Part shown: positions 26,440 through 35,299 of the stretch, piece by piece
Numbering within the stretch: position 1 is the stretch's first letter
Layout: the number at the start of each line of letters is the position of its first letter
Assembly (NCBI GenBank): GCA_965276835.1
Contig: OZ255631.1
Location: forward strand, 5,456,001 to 5,520,000
Length of the DNA stretch: 64,000 bases
Source of the DNA: BOG-932 sp965276835
Lineage (GTDB): Bacteria > Pseudomonadota > Alphaproteobacteria > BOG-932 > Roseiterribacteraceae
Direction of reading: 5' to 3'
The notes under the pieces: generated by a model
Database searches by the model: none
What the model was told of the DNA's origin: nothing
Seen by the model: only the letters and a program-made list of their open reading frames with translations
Position numbers and translations under genes: made by a program

Positions 26440-28110
26440 ATGGACGAAACCGTGGAACGCGAAAGCATGGAGTATGACGTCCTGATCGTCGGGGGCGGTC
26501 CGTCAGGGCTGGCCGCAGCGATCCGTCTGAAACAGCTCGCGGCCGAAGAAGGACAGGAAGTCTCGGTTTGTGTCATCGAGAAGGGCTCTGAGATCGGGGC
26601 CCATATCCTGTCGGGCGCGGTCATCGACCCCATCGGCATCAACGAACTGATCCCCGATTGGAAGGAACGCGGCGCGCCGATCCACACCAAGGTGACCAAG
26701 GACCGATTCGCCATTCTGACTTCGGTCGCGTCGATCGGCATTCCTAACGTCCTGCTGCCGCCGCTGATGAACAATCACGGTAACTATATCGTCAGCCTGG
26801 GCAATCTTTGCCGCTGGCTGGGTACGCAGGCTGAGGAGATGGGCATCGAAATCTATGCCGGCTTCGCGGGTGCCGAAGTGCTGTACAACGATGCCGGTGC
26901 GGTGGTCGGCGTCGCCACCGGCGACATGGGCATCGGCAAGGACGGGCAGAAGACGGACCACTACACGCCGGGCGTGGAGCTCCGCGCGAAATACACGCTG
27001 TTCGCTGAGGGCGCGCGGGGCTCGCTGACCAAGACATTGTTCGAACGCTTCAAGCTGCGCGAAGGTGTCGATCCGCAGAAGTTCGGCATCGGCATCAAGG
27101 AATTGTGGGTCGTCGAGCCCGAGAAGCACCATCTGGGTTCGGTCACGCACACCCAGGGCTGGCCGATGGGCACGGCGGGCGACGGCTCGTTCATCTATCA
27201 CCTTGAGGATAACCAGGTGGCGATCGGCTTCGTCGTCAACCTGAACTACACGAATCCGCATATCTCGCCGTTCGACGAGTTCCAGCGCTTCAAGCAGCAT
27301 CCGGACATAAGGCCGCTGCTGGAAGGCGGCAAGCGCGTGTCCTACGGGGCGCGGGCGATCAACGAGGGCGGGCTGCAGTCGATCCCCAAGCTGACCTTCC
27401 CGGGCGGCGCGCTGATCGGCTGCACGGCCGGCTTCGTCAATGTGCCGCGCATCAAGGGCAGTCACAACGCGATGAAGACCGGCATGCTGGCGGCGGAGGC
27501 GGTATTCGACCGGCTGAAGGCAGGGTCGGAGGGCGGCGACGAAATCGTCGCCTACCCCAAGGCGTTACGGTCCTCGTGGGTTTGGGAAGATCTGCGCAAG
27601 GTCCGCAACGTAAAGCCCAGCCTGAAGCACGGCCTGATCCTCGGCACGTTGCTGGGCGGCATCTATATGTGGCTGGAGAGCCTCGGGCTGGGGTTCCTGA
27701 CGCCTTGGACGCTGAAGCACAAAAAGGCCGACTTCGAGGGACTGAAGCCGGCAGCGGAGTGTAAGAAGATCGCCTATCCGAAGCCCGACGGCGTCGTCAG
27801 CTTCGACAAGCTGACATCGGTCTTCATCTCCAACACCAACCATGAAGAGAACCAGCCGGCGCATTTGAAGTTGAAGGATCCGACGATCCCGATCCGGGTC
27901 AACCTGCCGCTCTATGACGAACCGGCGCAGCGTTATTGCCCGGCCGGGGTTTATGAGATCGTGCGCGACGATTCAGGAGAAAACCCGCGCTTCCAGATCA
28001 ACGCGCAGAACTGCGTCCACTGCAAAACCTGCGACATCAAGGAGCCGGAGCAGAACATCAACTGGGTCGTACCCGAGGGCGGTGGCGGCCCGAACTATCC
28101 GAACATGTGA
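26440..28110 (+). CDS. Electron transfer flavoprotein-ubiquinone oxidoreductase
   Basis: This 556-residue membrane-associated enzyme passes electrons from ETF (fed by acyl-CoA and amine dehydrogenases) to ubiquinone. It shows the FAD-binding VLIVGGGPSGLAAAIRL motif, SGAVIDP and the conserved GCTAGFVNVPRIKGSHNAM segment. A C-terminal [4Fe-4S] domain has cysteines in RYCPAGVYE and CVHCKTCDIKEP. The ATG at 26440 is chosen; a longer open frame upstream overlaps the antisense glycosylase gene and is not coding. It is followed 14 nt later by an aldose epimerase gene, so the two may share a transcript. Confidence 0.95.
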   Translation: MDETVERESMEYDVLIVGGGPSGLAAAIRLKQLAAEEGQEVSVCVIEKGSEIGAHILSGAVIDPIGINELIPDWKERGAPIHTKVTKDRFAILTSVASIGIPNVLLPPLMNNHGNYIVSLGNLCRWLGTQAEEMGIEIYAGFAGAEVLYNDAGAVVGVATGDMGIGKDGQKTDHYTPGVELRAKYTLFAEGARGSLTKTLFERFKLREGVDPQKFGIGIKELWVVEPEKHHLGSVTHTQGWPMGTAGDGSFIYHLEDNQVAIGFVVNLNYTNPHISPFDEFQRFKQHPDIRPLLEGGKRVSYGARAINEGGLQSIPKLTFPGGALIGCTAGFVNVPRIKGSHNAMKTGMLAAEAVFDRLKAGSEGGDEIVAYPKALRSSWVWEDLRKVRNVKPSLKHGLILGTLLGGIYMWLESLGLGFLTPWTLKHKKADFEGLKPAAECKKIAYPKPDGVVSFDKLTSVFISNTNHEENQPAHLKLKDPTIPIRVNLPLYDEPAQRYCPAGVYEIVRDDSGENPRFQINAQNCVHCKTCDIKEPEQNINWVVPEGGGGPNYPNM

Positions 28111-28124
28111 TCGGGGGGGCGCCT

Positions 28125-29018
28125 ATGTCTGAAATCGTGACGCTCGGCAACGGCCGGCTGACCGCCGTCATTGCCGCCAAGGGCGCCGAGTTGCAGTCGC
28201 TGGTGCCGAACGGCGGCGCGGATGTGATGTGGTCGGGCGATCCCAGCGTCTGGGGTTGGCACGCGCCCAACTTGTTCCCGATCGTCGGCGGCTTGGCCGA
28301 CGATATCCTGCTGTATGAGGGCAAGTCCTATCCGATCAGGCAGCATGGCTTCCTGCGCCACAGCCTGCTTGAGATCGTGCGGCGGGAAGCCGATATCTGC
28401 GCTTTCCGCCTGACCGATACCGACGAAACCCGGGCGCAATATCCCTTCGCATTCGAACTTACGATCACCTATCGGATGGTCGAGGATCGCCTGACCTGTG
28501 CGCTGTCGCTGCGGAATCCGGCGGGGACCGCGCTTTATGCCAATATCGGCCTGCATCCTGCCTTTCGCCGTCCCTTGGGTAACGCGCCGCGCGCCGCGCA
28601 TATCGTGCTGTTCGACAAGCCCGAACGGGCGCCGATCCGCCGTCTGGCAGGTCGGCAGATCGATCCCGAGCCCAAGCCGACACCCGTCGAAGGGCGGGTA
28701 CTCCATGTTCGCGATGCGCTGTTCGATGCCGATGCGATCATTTTCGACCGGCTGGCCAGCCGAAAGCTGACTTATGGCGCGCCCGGCGCCTCGGCCGTGG
28801 AGCTCGATTTTCCCGATTTTCCCTACCTCGGTATCTGGGCCAAACCCGGTCAAACCCCATTCCTGTGCCTGGAACCCTGGCAAGGCATGGCGAGCCCCCA
28901 GGGCTTTGCCGGGGAGTTCTCGCAGAAGCCCGGAATCGTCCGTCTGGCGCCCGGCGAGACACGGGTTTGGCATTACGCGATCCGACCCCTGGGCACGATG
29001 CCGCCTGTCCCAGCCTGA
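28125..29018 (+). CDS. Aldose 1-epimerase family protein
   Basis: This 297-residue protein has the galactose-mutarotase beta-sandwich. The usual catalytic pair can be seen as histidines in PIRQHGFLRH and NIGLHPAF, with a C-terminal glutamate in CLEPWQGMA. It belongs to the LacX/YihR-like branch rather than classical GalM, judging by the WSGDPSVWGWHAPNLFPIVG opening. It probably interconverts alpha and beta anomers of an aldose or modified sugar. The ATG at 28125 follows a GGGGGGG run at workable spacing. It is 14 nt after ETF-QO, with no obvious functional link. Confidence 0.85.
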   Translation: MSEIVTLGNGRLTAVIAAKGAELQSLVPNGGADVMWSGDPSVWGWHAPNLFPIVGGLADDILLYEGKSYPIRQHGFLRHSLLEIVRREADICAFRLTDTDETRAQYPFAFELTITYRMVEDRLTCALSLRNPAGTALYANIGLHPAFRRPLGNAPRAAHIVLFDKPERAPIRRLAGRQIDPEPKPTPVEGRVLHVRDALFDADAIIFDRLASRKLTYGAPGASAVELDFPDFPYLGIWAKPGQTPFLCLEPWQGMASPQGFAGEFSQKPGIVRLAPGETRVWHYAIRPLGTMPPVPA

Positions 29019-29139
29019 GACAACCTGGACACTGCGGCGCACGGTCCGTTCCTTGTAGCCGTGACAGATTCCGCCTAGCTTTATTGCATGGGTGCCGGCG
29101 GCTCCGACAGGCTGGCCGGTTCGCGATTTAGGTGTCTCG

Positions 29140-30882
29140 ATGAGATTTCAGCCGACAGGTCTGGTCGTCGCTATGGCCGTTCTGGCCGTTTCGCATGTGG
29201 CGCTCGCCGATCCTGTAGCCTCTCCGAAGGCCGCCGCCGCCAAGGCGCCGGCGGAAACGCACGAGGCTAAGCCGCGGCTGGGCGATTACCTGGCCGGTCG
29301 CGCCGCGCAGCTGGACCATGACTGGCGAACCGCCGGGGAAATGACCCGCCATGCCTGGGAGGCCGATAAAGACGACACCGGCTTGCGCCATGACGCCTTG
29401 CTGCTGTCGATTGCCGGCGGCGATTTCGCCGGCGCCATCGAAGTGGCGCATGCCATTCCCGCCGATGCCAGCGATGCCGAGCTGGCGGGCTTTGTCCTGA
29501 CGATCGACGATATTGCCGCCGGCCGTTATGCGCAGGCATCCGCCAAGCTTGCCACTGCGCCGGCGGACGGTCTCAATCACTTTCTGGTGCCGCTTATGAA
29601 GGCGTGGGTGGCCGTTGGTGAGGGCAAGAAGGACGTGGCGTTGGCGGCGCTGACGCCGCTCGACGACTCACCCCCCGAGATCACCGCGGCGATCGAGCTT
29701 CAGCGGGCGCAGTTGCTGGACAGTTTGGGCGACCATGCCCAGGCCGGCGATCTCTATGCCAAGATGCTCGATGCCACGCCCTCGATCCGGATGATCGTCG
29801 CGGCGGCCTATTTCTACGAACGGCAGGGCGCGGCCGATAAGGCCCGGGCTGCGATCGAGAAATTGGATGCCACTGGTGCGCAGGCGTCGCTCCGGGTCGG
29901 GATGTTGACCCGTGTCGGTGACAAAGGTCGGGCGCCGCCGGCGCTCGACGCCAAATCCGGCGCCGCTGAGGTGCTGCTTGGGGTTGCGTCGGCGCTCGGC
30001 GGACAGAAACAGGTCGATGTCGCACCGCTGCTTTACGTGCAGTTCGCACTCCATCTACGCCCCAATTTCCCGTCGGGACAACTGTTCCTGGCGCAGATCG
30101 ACGAGCGTTTCGGTCGTCTGGACGATGCGGCCGCTTCATTGCTGGCGGTAGATGAGAAGTCCGACGTGAGGTCGACCGCCGAGCGCTTGGCAATGGGAGT
30201 GCTGGAGCGGTCCGGTCAGACCGACAAGGCTTTGAAGCTGGCGCAGAGCGCGATCAAGGCGCATCCGCAGGACATCGATTTGGCGTTGTCCGCCGCCGAC
30301 CTGCTGCGCCAAAAGCTGCGCTATGCCGATGCGATCAAGGCTTACAGTGAGCTGCTGCCCCGCATCCCAGGCACGAGCAGCGATCGGAAAGGCATCGCCC
30401 TGTTCCATCGCGGCATGGCGTACCAGCAGTCACACCAATGGCCGCCGGCCGAGGCCGACCTACTGGCCGCGCTGCAGCTGCGGCCGGACGATCCAGCGAT
30501 CCTTAACTACCTGGGATTCTCCTGGGCCGACCAGGGTGTCAATCTCGATCGCGCGCGCACCATGATCGAACGCGCCCTGGCGCTGGTTCCCGATGACGGA
30601 GCCATCGTCGACAGCCTGGGCTGGGTGATGTTCCGATCCGGCGACTATGACGATGCCGTGAAACAGTTGGAGCATGCGGTGTCGCTCGATGCCAACGACG
30701 CGACGATCAACGACCATCTGGGCGATGCCTATTGGCGCGCCGGCCGGCAGATCGAGGCGCGCAGCCAGTGGGAAAAGGCGGTGCGATTCAGCGACGACAA
30801 GGACCTTTCGGAGCAGATCAAGGCGAAATTGCGCGACGGCTTGCACCCCGACAACACACCCACGCGCGCCGAAGTCAATTAA
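29140..30882 (+). CDS. Exported tetratricopeptide-repeat protein
   Basis: This 580-residue protein has a signal peptide (residues 1-24, ending near SHVALA). The body is made of helical TPR-type repeats. The clearest are in the C-terminal third, for example GIALFHRGMAYQQSHQWPPAE, DPAILNYLGFSWADQG and the repeat beginning GAIVDSLGWVMFRSGDYDDA. Such proteins act as periplasmic or outer-membrane scaffolds. A TPR protein immediately before ispE is a recurrent alphaproteobacterial arrangement. Its TAA is one base from the GTG start of ispE, so the two are translationally coupled. Confidence 0.88.
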   Translation: MRFQPTGLVVAMAVLAVSHVALADPVASPKAAAAKAPAETHEAKPRLGDYLAGRAAQLDHDWRTAGEMTRHAWEADKDDTGLRHDALLLSIAGGDFAGAIEVAHAIPADASDAELAGFVLTIDDIAAGRYAQASAKLATAPADGLNHFLVPLMKAWVAVGEGKKDVALAALTPLDDSPPEITAAIELQRAQLLDSLGDHAQAGDLYAKMLDATPSIRMIVAAAYFYERQGAADKARAAIEKLDATGAQASLRVGMLTRVGDKGRAPPALDAKSGAAEVLLGVASALGGQKQVDVAPLLYVQFALHLRPNFPSGQLFLAQIDERFGRLDDAAASLLAVDEKSDVRSTAERLAMGVLERSGQTDKALKLAQSAIKAHPQDIDLALSAADLLRQKLRYADAIKAYSELLPRIPGTSSDRKGIALFHRGMAYQQSHQWPPAEADLLAALQLRPDDPAILNYLGFSWADQGVNLDRARTMIERALALVPDDGAIVDSLGWVMFRSGDYDDAVKQLEHAVSLDANDATINDHLGDAYWRAGRQIEARSQWEKAVRFSDDKDLSEQIKAKLRDGLHPDNTPTRAEVN

Positions 30883-30883
30883 C

Positions 30884-31771
30884 GTGGCAGAACGGACACT
30901 GACCTTGGCCGCGCCGGCCAAGCTGAACCTGTATCTGCACGTCACGGGCAAGCGCGCCGACGGTTATCACCTGTTGGACAGCCTCGTCGCTTTCGTCGAT
31001 GTCTGCGATCGGGTCACGCTGACGCCCGCGTCGGAACTGAGTTTTCAGGCCGATGGTCCGTTCGCCCACGCTTTTGCGGATGAGGATCCGGCCGGCAACC
31101 TGGTGGTCCTCGCCACGCGCGAACTGGCGGCCGTTGCCCGGCGAGATGCCAATGTCGCCCTATCATTGAGCAAACACCTGCCGGTCGCATCGGGCATCGG
31201 CGGCGGTTCGGCTGACGCAGCGGCTTGTCTACGTGGGCTGGCGCGGCTGTGGGGCATCGACCCGACCGGCGAAGCGGTGATGACCGTGGCAGCCAAATTG
31301 GGCTCCGACATTCCGGTTTGCGTTGTTGGCCAGGCCTGCTTCATGGGTGGGGTCGGCACGGAACTGGCCCCGGCGCCTTCATTGCCCGATGCCGGGCTGT
31401 TGCTGGTCAATCCCGGCACCGGCCTGTCCACGCCGGCCGTGTATCGCGCGCGCCAGGGCGACTTCACCCCGGCGATGCGTTTCGATACCGTGCCGAAAGA
31501 TGCCCGCGCATTGGCTGCGCTTCTGGCCGACCGGCGGAACGACCTGACCGGACCGGCGATTGCGCTGGTGCCGGAAATCGCGGCCGTCCTGGCGGCGATC
31601 GGCGGGGTAGAGGGTTGTTTGCTGTCACGCATGTCGGGCAGCGGCGCGACCTGTTTCGGCCTGTTCGGCGATGTTGCCGCCGCGACACGCGCCGCTGAGC
31701 TGATTGGACGCCATAATCCAGGTTGGTGGGTCGCGCCGGGGCGACTGATCTCCGATACAGCGGTTTTATAG
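30884..31771 (+). CDS. ispE: 4-diphosphocytidyl-2-C-methyl-D-erythritol kinase
   Basis: This 295-residue GHMP kinase phosphorylates CDP-methylerythritol in the non-mevalonate isoprenoid pathway. It has APAKLNLYLHVTGKRADGYH at the N terminus, the glycine-rich ATP loop LPVASGIGGGSADAA and the C-terminal SRMSGSGATCFGLF motif. The start is a GTG at 30884, giving the typical ERTLTLAAPAKLNL opening; the open frame upstream overlaps the TPR gene and is not used. A short GCCTC/GAGGC hairpin at 31771-31786 lies at its end, before a convergent gene. Confidence 0.95.
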   Translation: MAERTLTLAAPAKLNLYLHVTGKRADGYHLLDSLVAFVDVCDRVTLTPASELSFQADGPFAHAFADEDPAGNLVVLATRELAAVARRDANVALSLSKHLPVASGIGGGSADAAACLRGLARLWGIDPTGEAVMTVAAKLGSDIPVCVVGQACFMGGVGTELAPAPSLPDAGLLLVNPGTGLSTPAVYRARQGDFTPAMRFDTVPKDARALAALLADRRNDLTGPAIALVPEIAAVLAAIGGVEGCLLSRMSGSGATCFGLFGDVAAATRAAELIGRHNPGWWVAPGRLISDTAVL

Positions 31772-31795
31772 CCTCAGGGGAGAGGCAGCCTGAAA

Positions 31796-32416
31796 TCAAG
31801 CCTGCGCTTGGCCGGTCAGGCGTTTCATCCAGCCGGAGAAGCGGTGCCGCGCCAGTTCGCGGCGGACATATTTATCGCCCGACACCCAGTTGAATTGCAG
31901 CGACAGCCTGCGCCCTTGGCACGGCAGGTGGCCATGCCAGGATCGGTCGCTGCGCCGGAAGACGACCATGTTCCCTCGGGCTGGCGGAACCTCCAGCGCA
32001 TAGGCGTCGATATCTTTGCCGTTGGCGAGCAGGCGCAGCCGCCCGCCGGGTTCGGTCCAGTCGGGGTTGAGATACAGCAGGCCGGTCAGGATCTTGTCCT
32101 TGCTGTCGACATGGATCGCGCCGTCCTTGCCGCGGACTTGGCCGCGCACCGTGATGTGGAGCGGGTAGGGCGACAGATCGATATCGAACTTGTCCTCGAA
32201 GACCGCGCGAAAGGCGTCGCCGCGCATCTCGTCGATCAGGCGGTGGAAGGCGGGACCGGAGTCCAAAGTCGCCGCATCGAAACTGCCGCCTGCGGGAACC
32301 TGCGGAAAGTCGTGCGCGATGGTGGCCAACTCGTCGGGATCGACCGTTTCGGGAATGTAAACGAAGTCGAACGGGTCGGTCGTCAGTGGTGCCGCATGCA
32401 GTCTATCAAGTCGCAC
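31796..32416 (-). CDS. 2-oxoglutarate/Fe(II)-dependent oxygenase family protein
   Basis: This 206-residue protein has the double-stranded beta-helix iron site: H102-x-D104 in IHVDSKD, a distal histidine in SWHGH (H161 or H163) and an arginine a few residues on (R170) that could hold 2-oxoglutarate. The segment LTGLLYLNPDWTEPGGRLRL is typical of prolyl-hydroxylase-like members. The start is a GTG with GGAG about eight bases upstream. The substrate is unknown; related bacterial enzymes hydroxylate proteins or small molecules. It converges with ispE and stands apart from its other neighbour by nearly 400 nt. Confidence 0.8.
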   Translation of the reverse strand: MRLDRLHAAPLTTDPFDFVYIPETVDPDELATIAHDFPQVPAGGSFDAATLDSGPAFHRLIDEMRGDAFRAVFEDKFDIDLSPYPLHITVRGQVRGKDGAIHVDSKDKILTGLLYLNPDWTEPGGRLRLLANGKDIDAYALEVPPARGNMVVFRRSDRSWHGHLPCQGRRLSLQFNWVSGDKYVRRELARHRFSGWMKRLTGQAQA

Positions 32417-32805
32417 TGTAAATACTCCGAGGGCACGGCAAGAATAGTCTTCGGAAGATGGCCGGGCAACGTTGCGCTATGCGTATGTGATACGCAAAAA
32501 CTGATGCCAAAATGTAACACAACAGTCTGAAATGGCGCGCGATGGACTGTTGGGTCTGGACGCGGCGCAGGAGACGTTCATAGTTGTACCCGTAACGGCG
32601 TACAAAACAGTTACGAACGACACCAAAAAAAAGCCCGGCATCCGTAAAGGAGCCGAGCTAGTTTAAGGGAGGGTGCCGGTGTCAGCGCCGGCATCCACGC
32701 TTAATATAGACCCTTTCTAAAAAATTTCCAGGGCTCCCGTCGGAGATGCTTCCGCTTGACGCACAGGACAGCTATGCGCATGCCTAGCCGACTTTCTGCG
32801 CAAGT
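32417..32805. other. Non-coding region holding a minus-strand terminator and a second hairpin
   Basis: About 390 nt without a convincing gene. Besides the terminator at 32632-32659 it holds a GTGCCGG/CCGGCA hairpin at about 32672-32695 and an AT-richer stretch near 32480-32620. That stretch is the upstream region of the 2OG oxygenase gene and probably contains its promoter. Confidence 0.4.
32632..32659 (-). terminator. Rho-independent terminator, minus strand
   Basis: On the minus strand, AGCTCGGC and TCC pair with GGA and GCCGGGCT around a five-base loop, with one bulge. Eight T residues follow directly (plus-strand A run 32625-32632). It is a strong terminator for the run ending with the AI-2E-family permease gene at 32806. 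Confidence 0.8.
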
Positions 32806-33948
32806 CTAACCGGCCTTTTGCGTAAGGCGGCGCGGAACCGGGTCGGTCCACTCGCGCCAGAGCGAAACAAGCGCGGCCATGATTGCCGGCCCGAGGAACA
32901 GTCCGACCAGCCCAAACGTCTCCAGCCCGCCGAAAATACCGAGCAGAACCCACAGGAACGGCAGTTTCGCCGCGCCGCCGATCAACACCGGACGGATCGC
33001 ATGGTCGGCGATGCCGATGACGATCCAGCCGAAGATCGACAAGCCGATCGCACCGGCGATCTGGCCTTTGATCAGCAAAACCACCGAGGCCAGCGTGAAG
33101 ATGACCGGTGCGCCGAACGGAATCATGGCGAGCAGACCGGTAAACGAGGCCAGCAGCGCCGGATGAGGAACCCTGACGATCTCATAGGCGACGCCGAGCA
33201 GTGCGCCTTCACCCAACCCGACCAACACCAGCCCGTCGGCTGTACTGCGGACGGCCGAAACCGCCAGTGTCGCCAAATGCTCACCCGGCTCGCCCATCAG
33301 GCGGTGGCACAACAGGCGAAAGCGCTTGGCCAGGGCGAGGCCGTCATGGAACAGGAAGAACAGCGTCAGCGCGGTGAAGAGAAAGAGCGACAGCCGGCGG
33401 GCAATGATGACGCCGACCTCCTGCGTGATCCGTGCGAACTTGCCGGTGTCGGTCCGGCCGAGCAGGTCGGTGATCGCGCCGGGTTCCGCCAGATTGGAAT
33501 TCCACCAGCTTGCGACTTGCGGCCCGACCATCGGCAGGCTCTCGACTTCCGACGGAACCTGGACGCCGGTTTTCTCGGCTTCGCCGATCCAGTGGATAAC
33601 CCCCTTCATTTCGCGGAAGGCTTCGACCACCGCGACGCCGAAGGGAATGATGAAGACCAGCGCGACGATCAAAGTGAACAGCACGGGCGCCAGGGTGCGC
33701 CGGCGCTTTTCGTCAAAGAGTTTCGCGAAACGCTCGTAAAGCGGCCAAGTCGCGATCGCCAGCACGACCGCCCAGGCCAACGCGCCGAAAAATCCGCTCA
33801 ACACCCAAAAGGCCAGTCCGACCATCGCCAGATCGACGACAGTCGTGGCGGTGCGCTGAAACGGCGTCGTGCGGTTCGGCATGGGGCCCGCCGGCTTGTT
33901 GTCGACCGGCGGTTTTGCCGGCTTTCTGGGCAGGTTCAGGTCGGTCAT
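32806..33948 (-). CDS. AI-2E family transporter (YdiK/TqsA-type permease)
   Basis: This 380-residue inner-membrane protein has a soluble proline-rich N terminus. Two hydrophobic hairpins follow (about 34-70 and 85-110), then a long periplasmic loop (about 115-190) and a C-terminal membrane block. That block contains GEGALLGVAYEIVRVPHPALL and ILLGG-like turns such as LLGIFGGLETFGLVGLFLGP, the family signature. Members of PF01594 include a Na+/H+ antiporter and a proposed autoinducer-2 exporter; the substrate of most is unknown. The start overlaps the preceding minus-strand gene by four bases (ATGA), and a strong terminator lies downstream. Confidence 0.88.
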   Translation of the reverse strand: MTDLNLPRKPAKPPVDNKPAGPMPNRTTPFQRTATTVVDLAMVGLAFWVLSGFFGALAWAVVLAIATWPLYERFAKLFDEKRRRTLAPVLFTLIVALVFIIPFGVAVVEAFREMKGVIHWIGEAEKTGVQVPSEVESLPMVGPQVASWWNSNLAEPGAITDLLGRTDTGKFARITQEVGVIIARRLSLFLFTALTLFFLFHDGLALAKRFRLLCHRLMGEPGEHLATLAVSAVRSTADGLVLVGLGEGALLGVAYEIVRVPHPALLASFTGLLAMIPFGAPVIFTLASVVLLIKGQIAGAIGLSIFGWIVIGIADHAIRPVLIGGAAKLPFLWVLLGIFGGLETFGLVGLFLGPAIMAALVSLWREWTDPVPRRLTQKAG

Positions 33949-34379
33949 GGGGCAGTATAGCCGTTGAGCGCGTTGGCGATCAGGAAGTCGGCGATGTCCG
34001 TCGGCTTGACCTTGAAGTTGGGAATATCCGGCTCGCCGGCCATTGTGCGCGCGACCAGGATGCTGTTTTCGACGCTGGCCGGCACGATCTTGAAGATGCC
34101 TGCGGTGTCGCGGATGCGCGGGTAAAGTTTCGGGTCAATCATTTTCTGCTTAACCGCGAGCCGTGCGATGATCTCATCCTCGGTGACGCCATCGACCTCG
34201 TCCTGTTTTTTGACCAGGACCCAGTCGGTAATTCCGGCCCAGCCGGCGGCGACCACATCCTTAACCGGCTCATCGGTCAGCCCGACCTTATAGATATTCT
34301 TGCTCAAGCCCACATCGTATCCCCAATCGCTGAGGGTCTTGCTGCGCGCGACATAGATCGTGGCCAATTCACTGTCCAA
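33945..34379 (-). CDS. Hypothetical protein, possibly GIY-YIG/T5orf172-like
   Basis: This 144-residue soluble protein starts at a TTG, the only reasonable start after the hydrolase stop. The opening (ATIYVARSKTL, later NIYKVGLT) is faintly reminiscent of GIY-YIG or T5orf172 domains, whose first two strands read x-Y-V and K-I-G-x-T. The arginine and glutamate expected in an active nuclease are not clearly placed, so function is open. It overlaps the permease gene by four bases and follows the alpha/beta hydrolase by five, so it belongs to that transcription unit. I do not recognise a confident family. Confidence 0.6.
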   Translation of the reverse strand: MDSELATIYVARSKTLSDWGYDVGLSKNIYKVGLTDEPVKDVVAAGWAGITDWVLVKKQDEVDGVTEDEIIARLAVKQKMIDPKLYPRIRDTAGIFKIVPASVENSILVARTMAGEPDIPNFKVKPTDIADFLIANALNGYTAP

Positions 34380-34384
34380 CTTTA

Positions 34385-35266
34385 TCAGGATTTCAGGAAC
34401 GGCTCGACGACCGCCAGGAATTCTTTCAGCCGATCATGATGTACCCAATGGCCGGCCTTTTCGATGGTCGCCGTCTGTGCGTTGGCGAAGAATTTCAGCG
34501 CGCCGTTGTTCTGTGGCGTGCTCATCCAACTGTCGGCGCCGTGGATCAGCAAGGTGGGGCAGGAAATCTCCGCCCAAAGCTGGGTAATTTCGGCGGCACT
34601 GAAGCCATAGGGCGCGAAAGCGCGGACATAGTTGTCGAACTTCCAGCTGAACGTGCCGTCCTCGTTCTGGTTCACGCCGTGGATGGTCAGATGGTGCGCC
34701 TGTTCGGGAGACAGGAACGGATTTTCGGAGCGCATGCGCTCCACCGCTTCTTCCAGTGTCTTGTATTTGCGCGGCGCCCGGCCCGACAGGTCGTGCAGTT
34801 GCTCGACCCAATCCGACAGGCGCTCGCGCAAGGGTGTGTTGCGGCGTGTCTCGAACTCGGCGGGCGACATGATGATGCCCTCGATCACCACTAGTTTCTT
34901 GACCGTCTCCGGGAAGGCGCCGGTATAAAGCAGGCTGATCGCGCCGCCCATCGAATGGGCGATGACGGAGACCGGCGTCAGGTTCTTCTGCTTCAGCAGG
35001 TGCTGGATGTCATAGACGAAATCGGCGATCGCGTAGCTGCCGCCCACCGCCCACTGGGAATCGCCGTGCCCGCGCAGGTCCGGCGCGATGATGTGATAGT
35101 CGTGGCGCAACGCCTGGGCCACCCAATCCCAATTGCGGCAATGGTCGCGCCCGCCATGGACCAGCAACAGCGGCGGCGCACCCTCGTTGCCCCAATCGAC
35201 ATAATGCAGGCGCAGACGCTGCGAGAAATAGATTTGTGAAGTCGGCCCGGACATCTTTTCCGACAT
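34385..35266 (-). CDS. Alpha/beta hydrolase
   Basis: This 293-residue serine hydrolase has the oxyanion motif LLVHGGRDHCRNWD. The nucleophile elbow is AHSMGG (S105). The likely acid is in LIHGADSWM, and the catalytic histidine is in KAGHWVHHD. The cap region around residues 130-190 is rich in charged residues. The layout is that of the C-C hydrolase/haloalkane dehalogenase/epoxide hydrolase branch, but substrate cannot be inferred. It lies 33 nt after an SDR gene, with a VOC enzyme further upstream on the same strand, suggesting a shared degradation role. Confidence 0.9.
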   Translation of the reverse strand: MSEKMSGPTSQIYFSQRLRLHYVDWGNEGAPPLLLVHGGRDHCRNWDWVAQALRHDYHIIAPDLRGHGDSQWAVGGSYAIADFVYDIQHLLKQKNLTPVSVIAHSMGGAISLLYTGAFPETVKKLVVIEGIIMSPAEFETRRNTPLRERLSDWVEQLHDLSGRAPRKYKTLEEAVERMRSENPFLSPEQAHHLTIHGVNQNEDGTFSWKFDNYVRAFAPYGFSAAEITQLWAEISCPTLLIHGADSWMSTPQNNGALKFFANAQTATIEKAGHWVHHDRLKEFLAVVEPFLKS

Positions 35267-35299
35267 GATGCACTCGTAAAGTTTCGACCTATTATTGCA

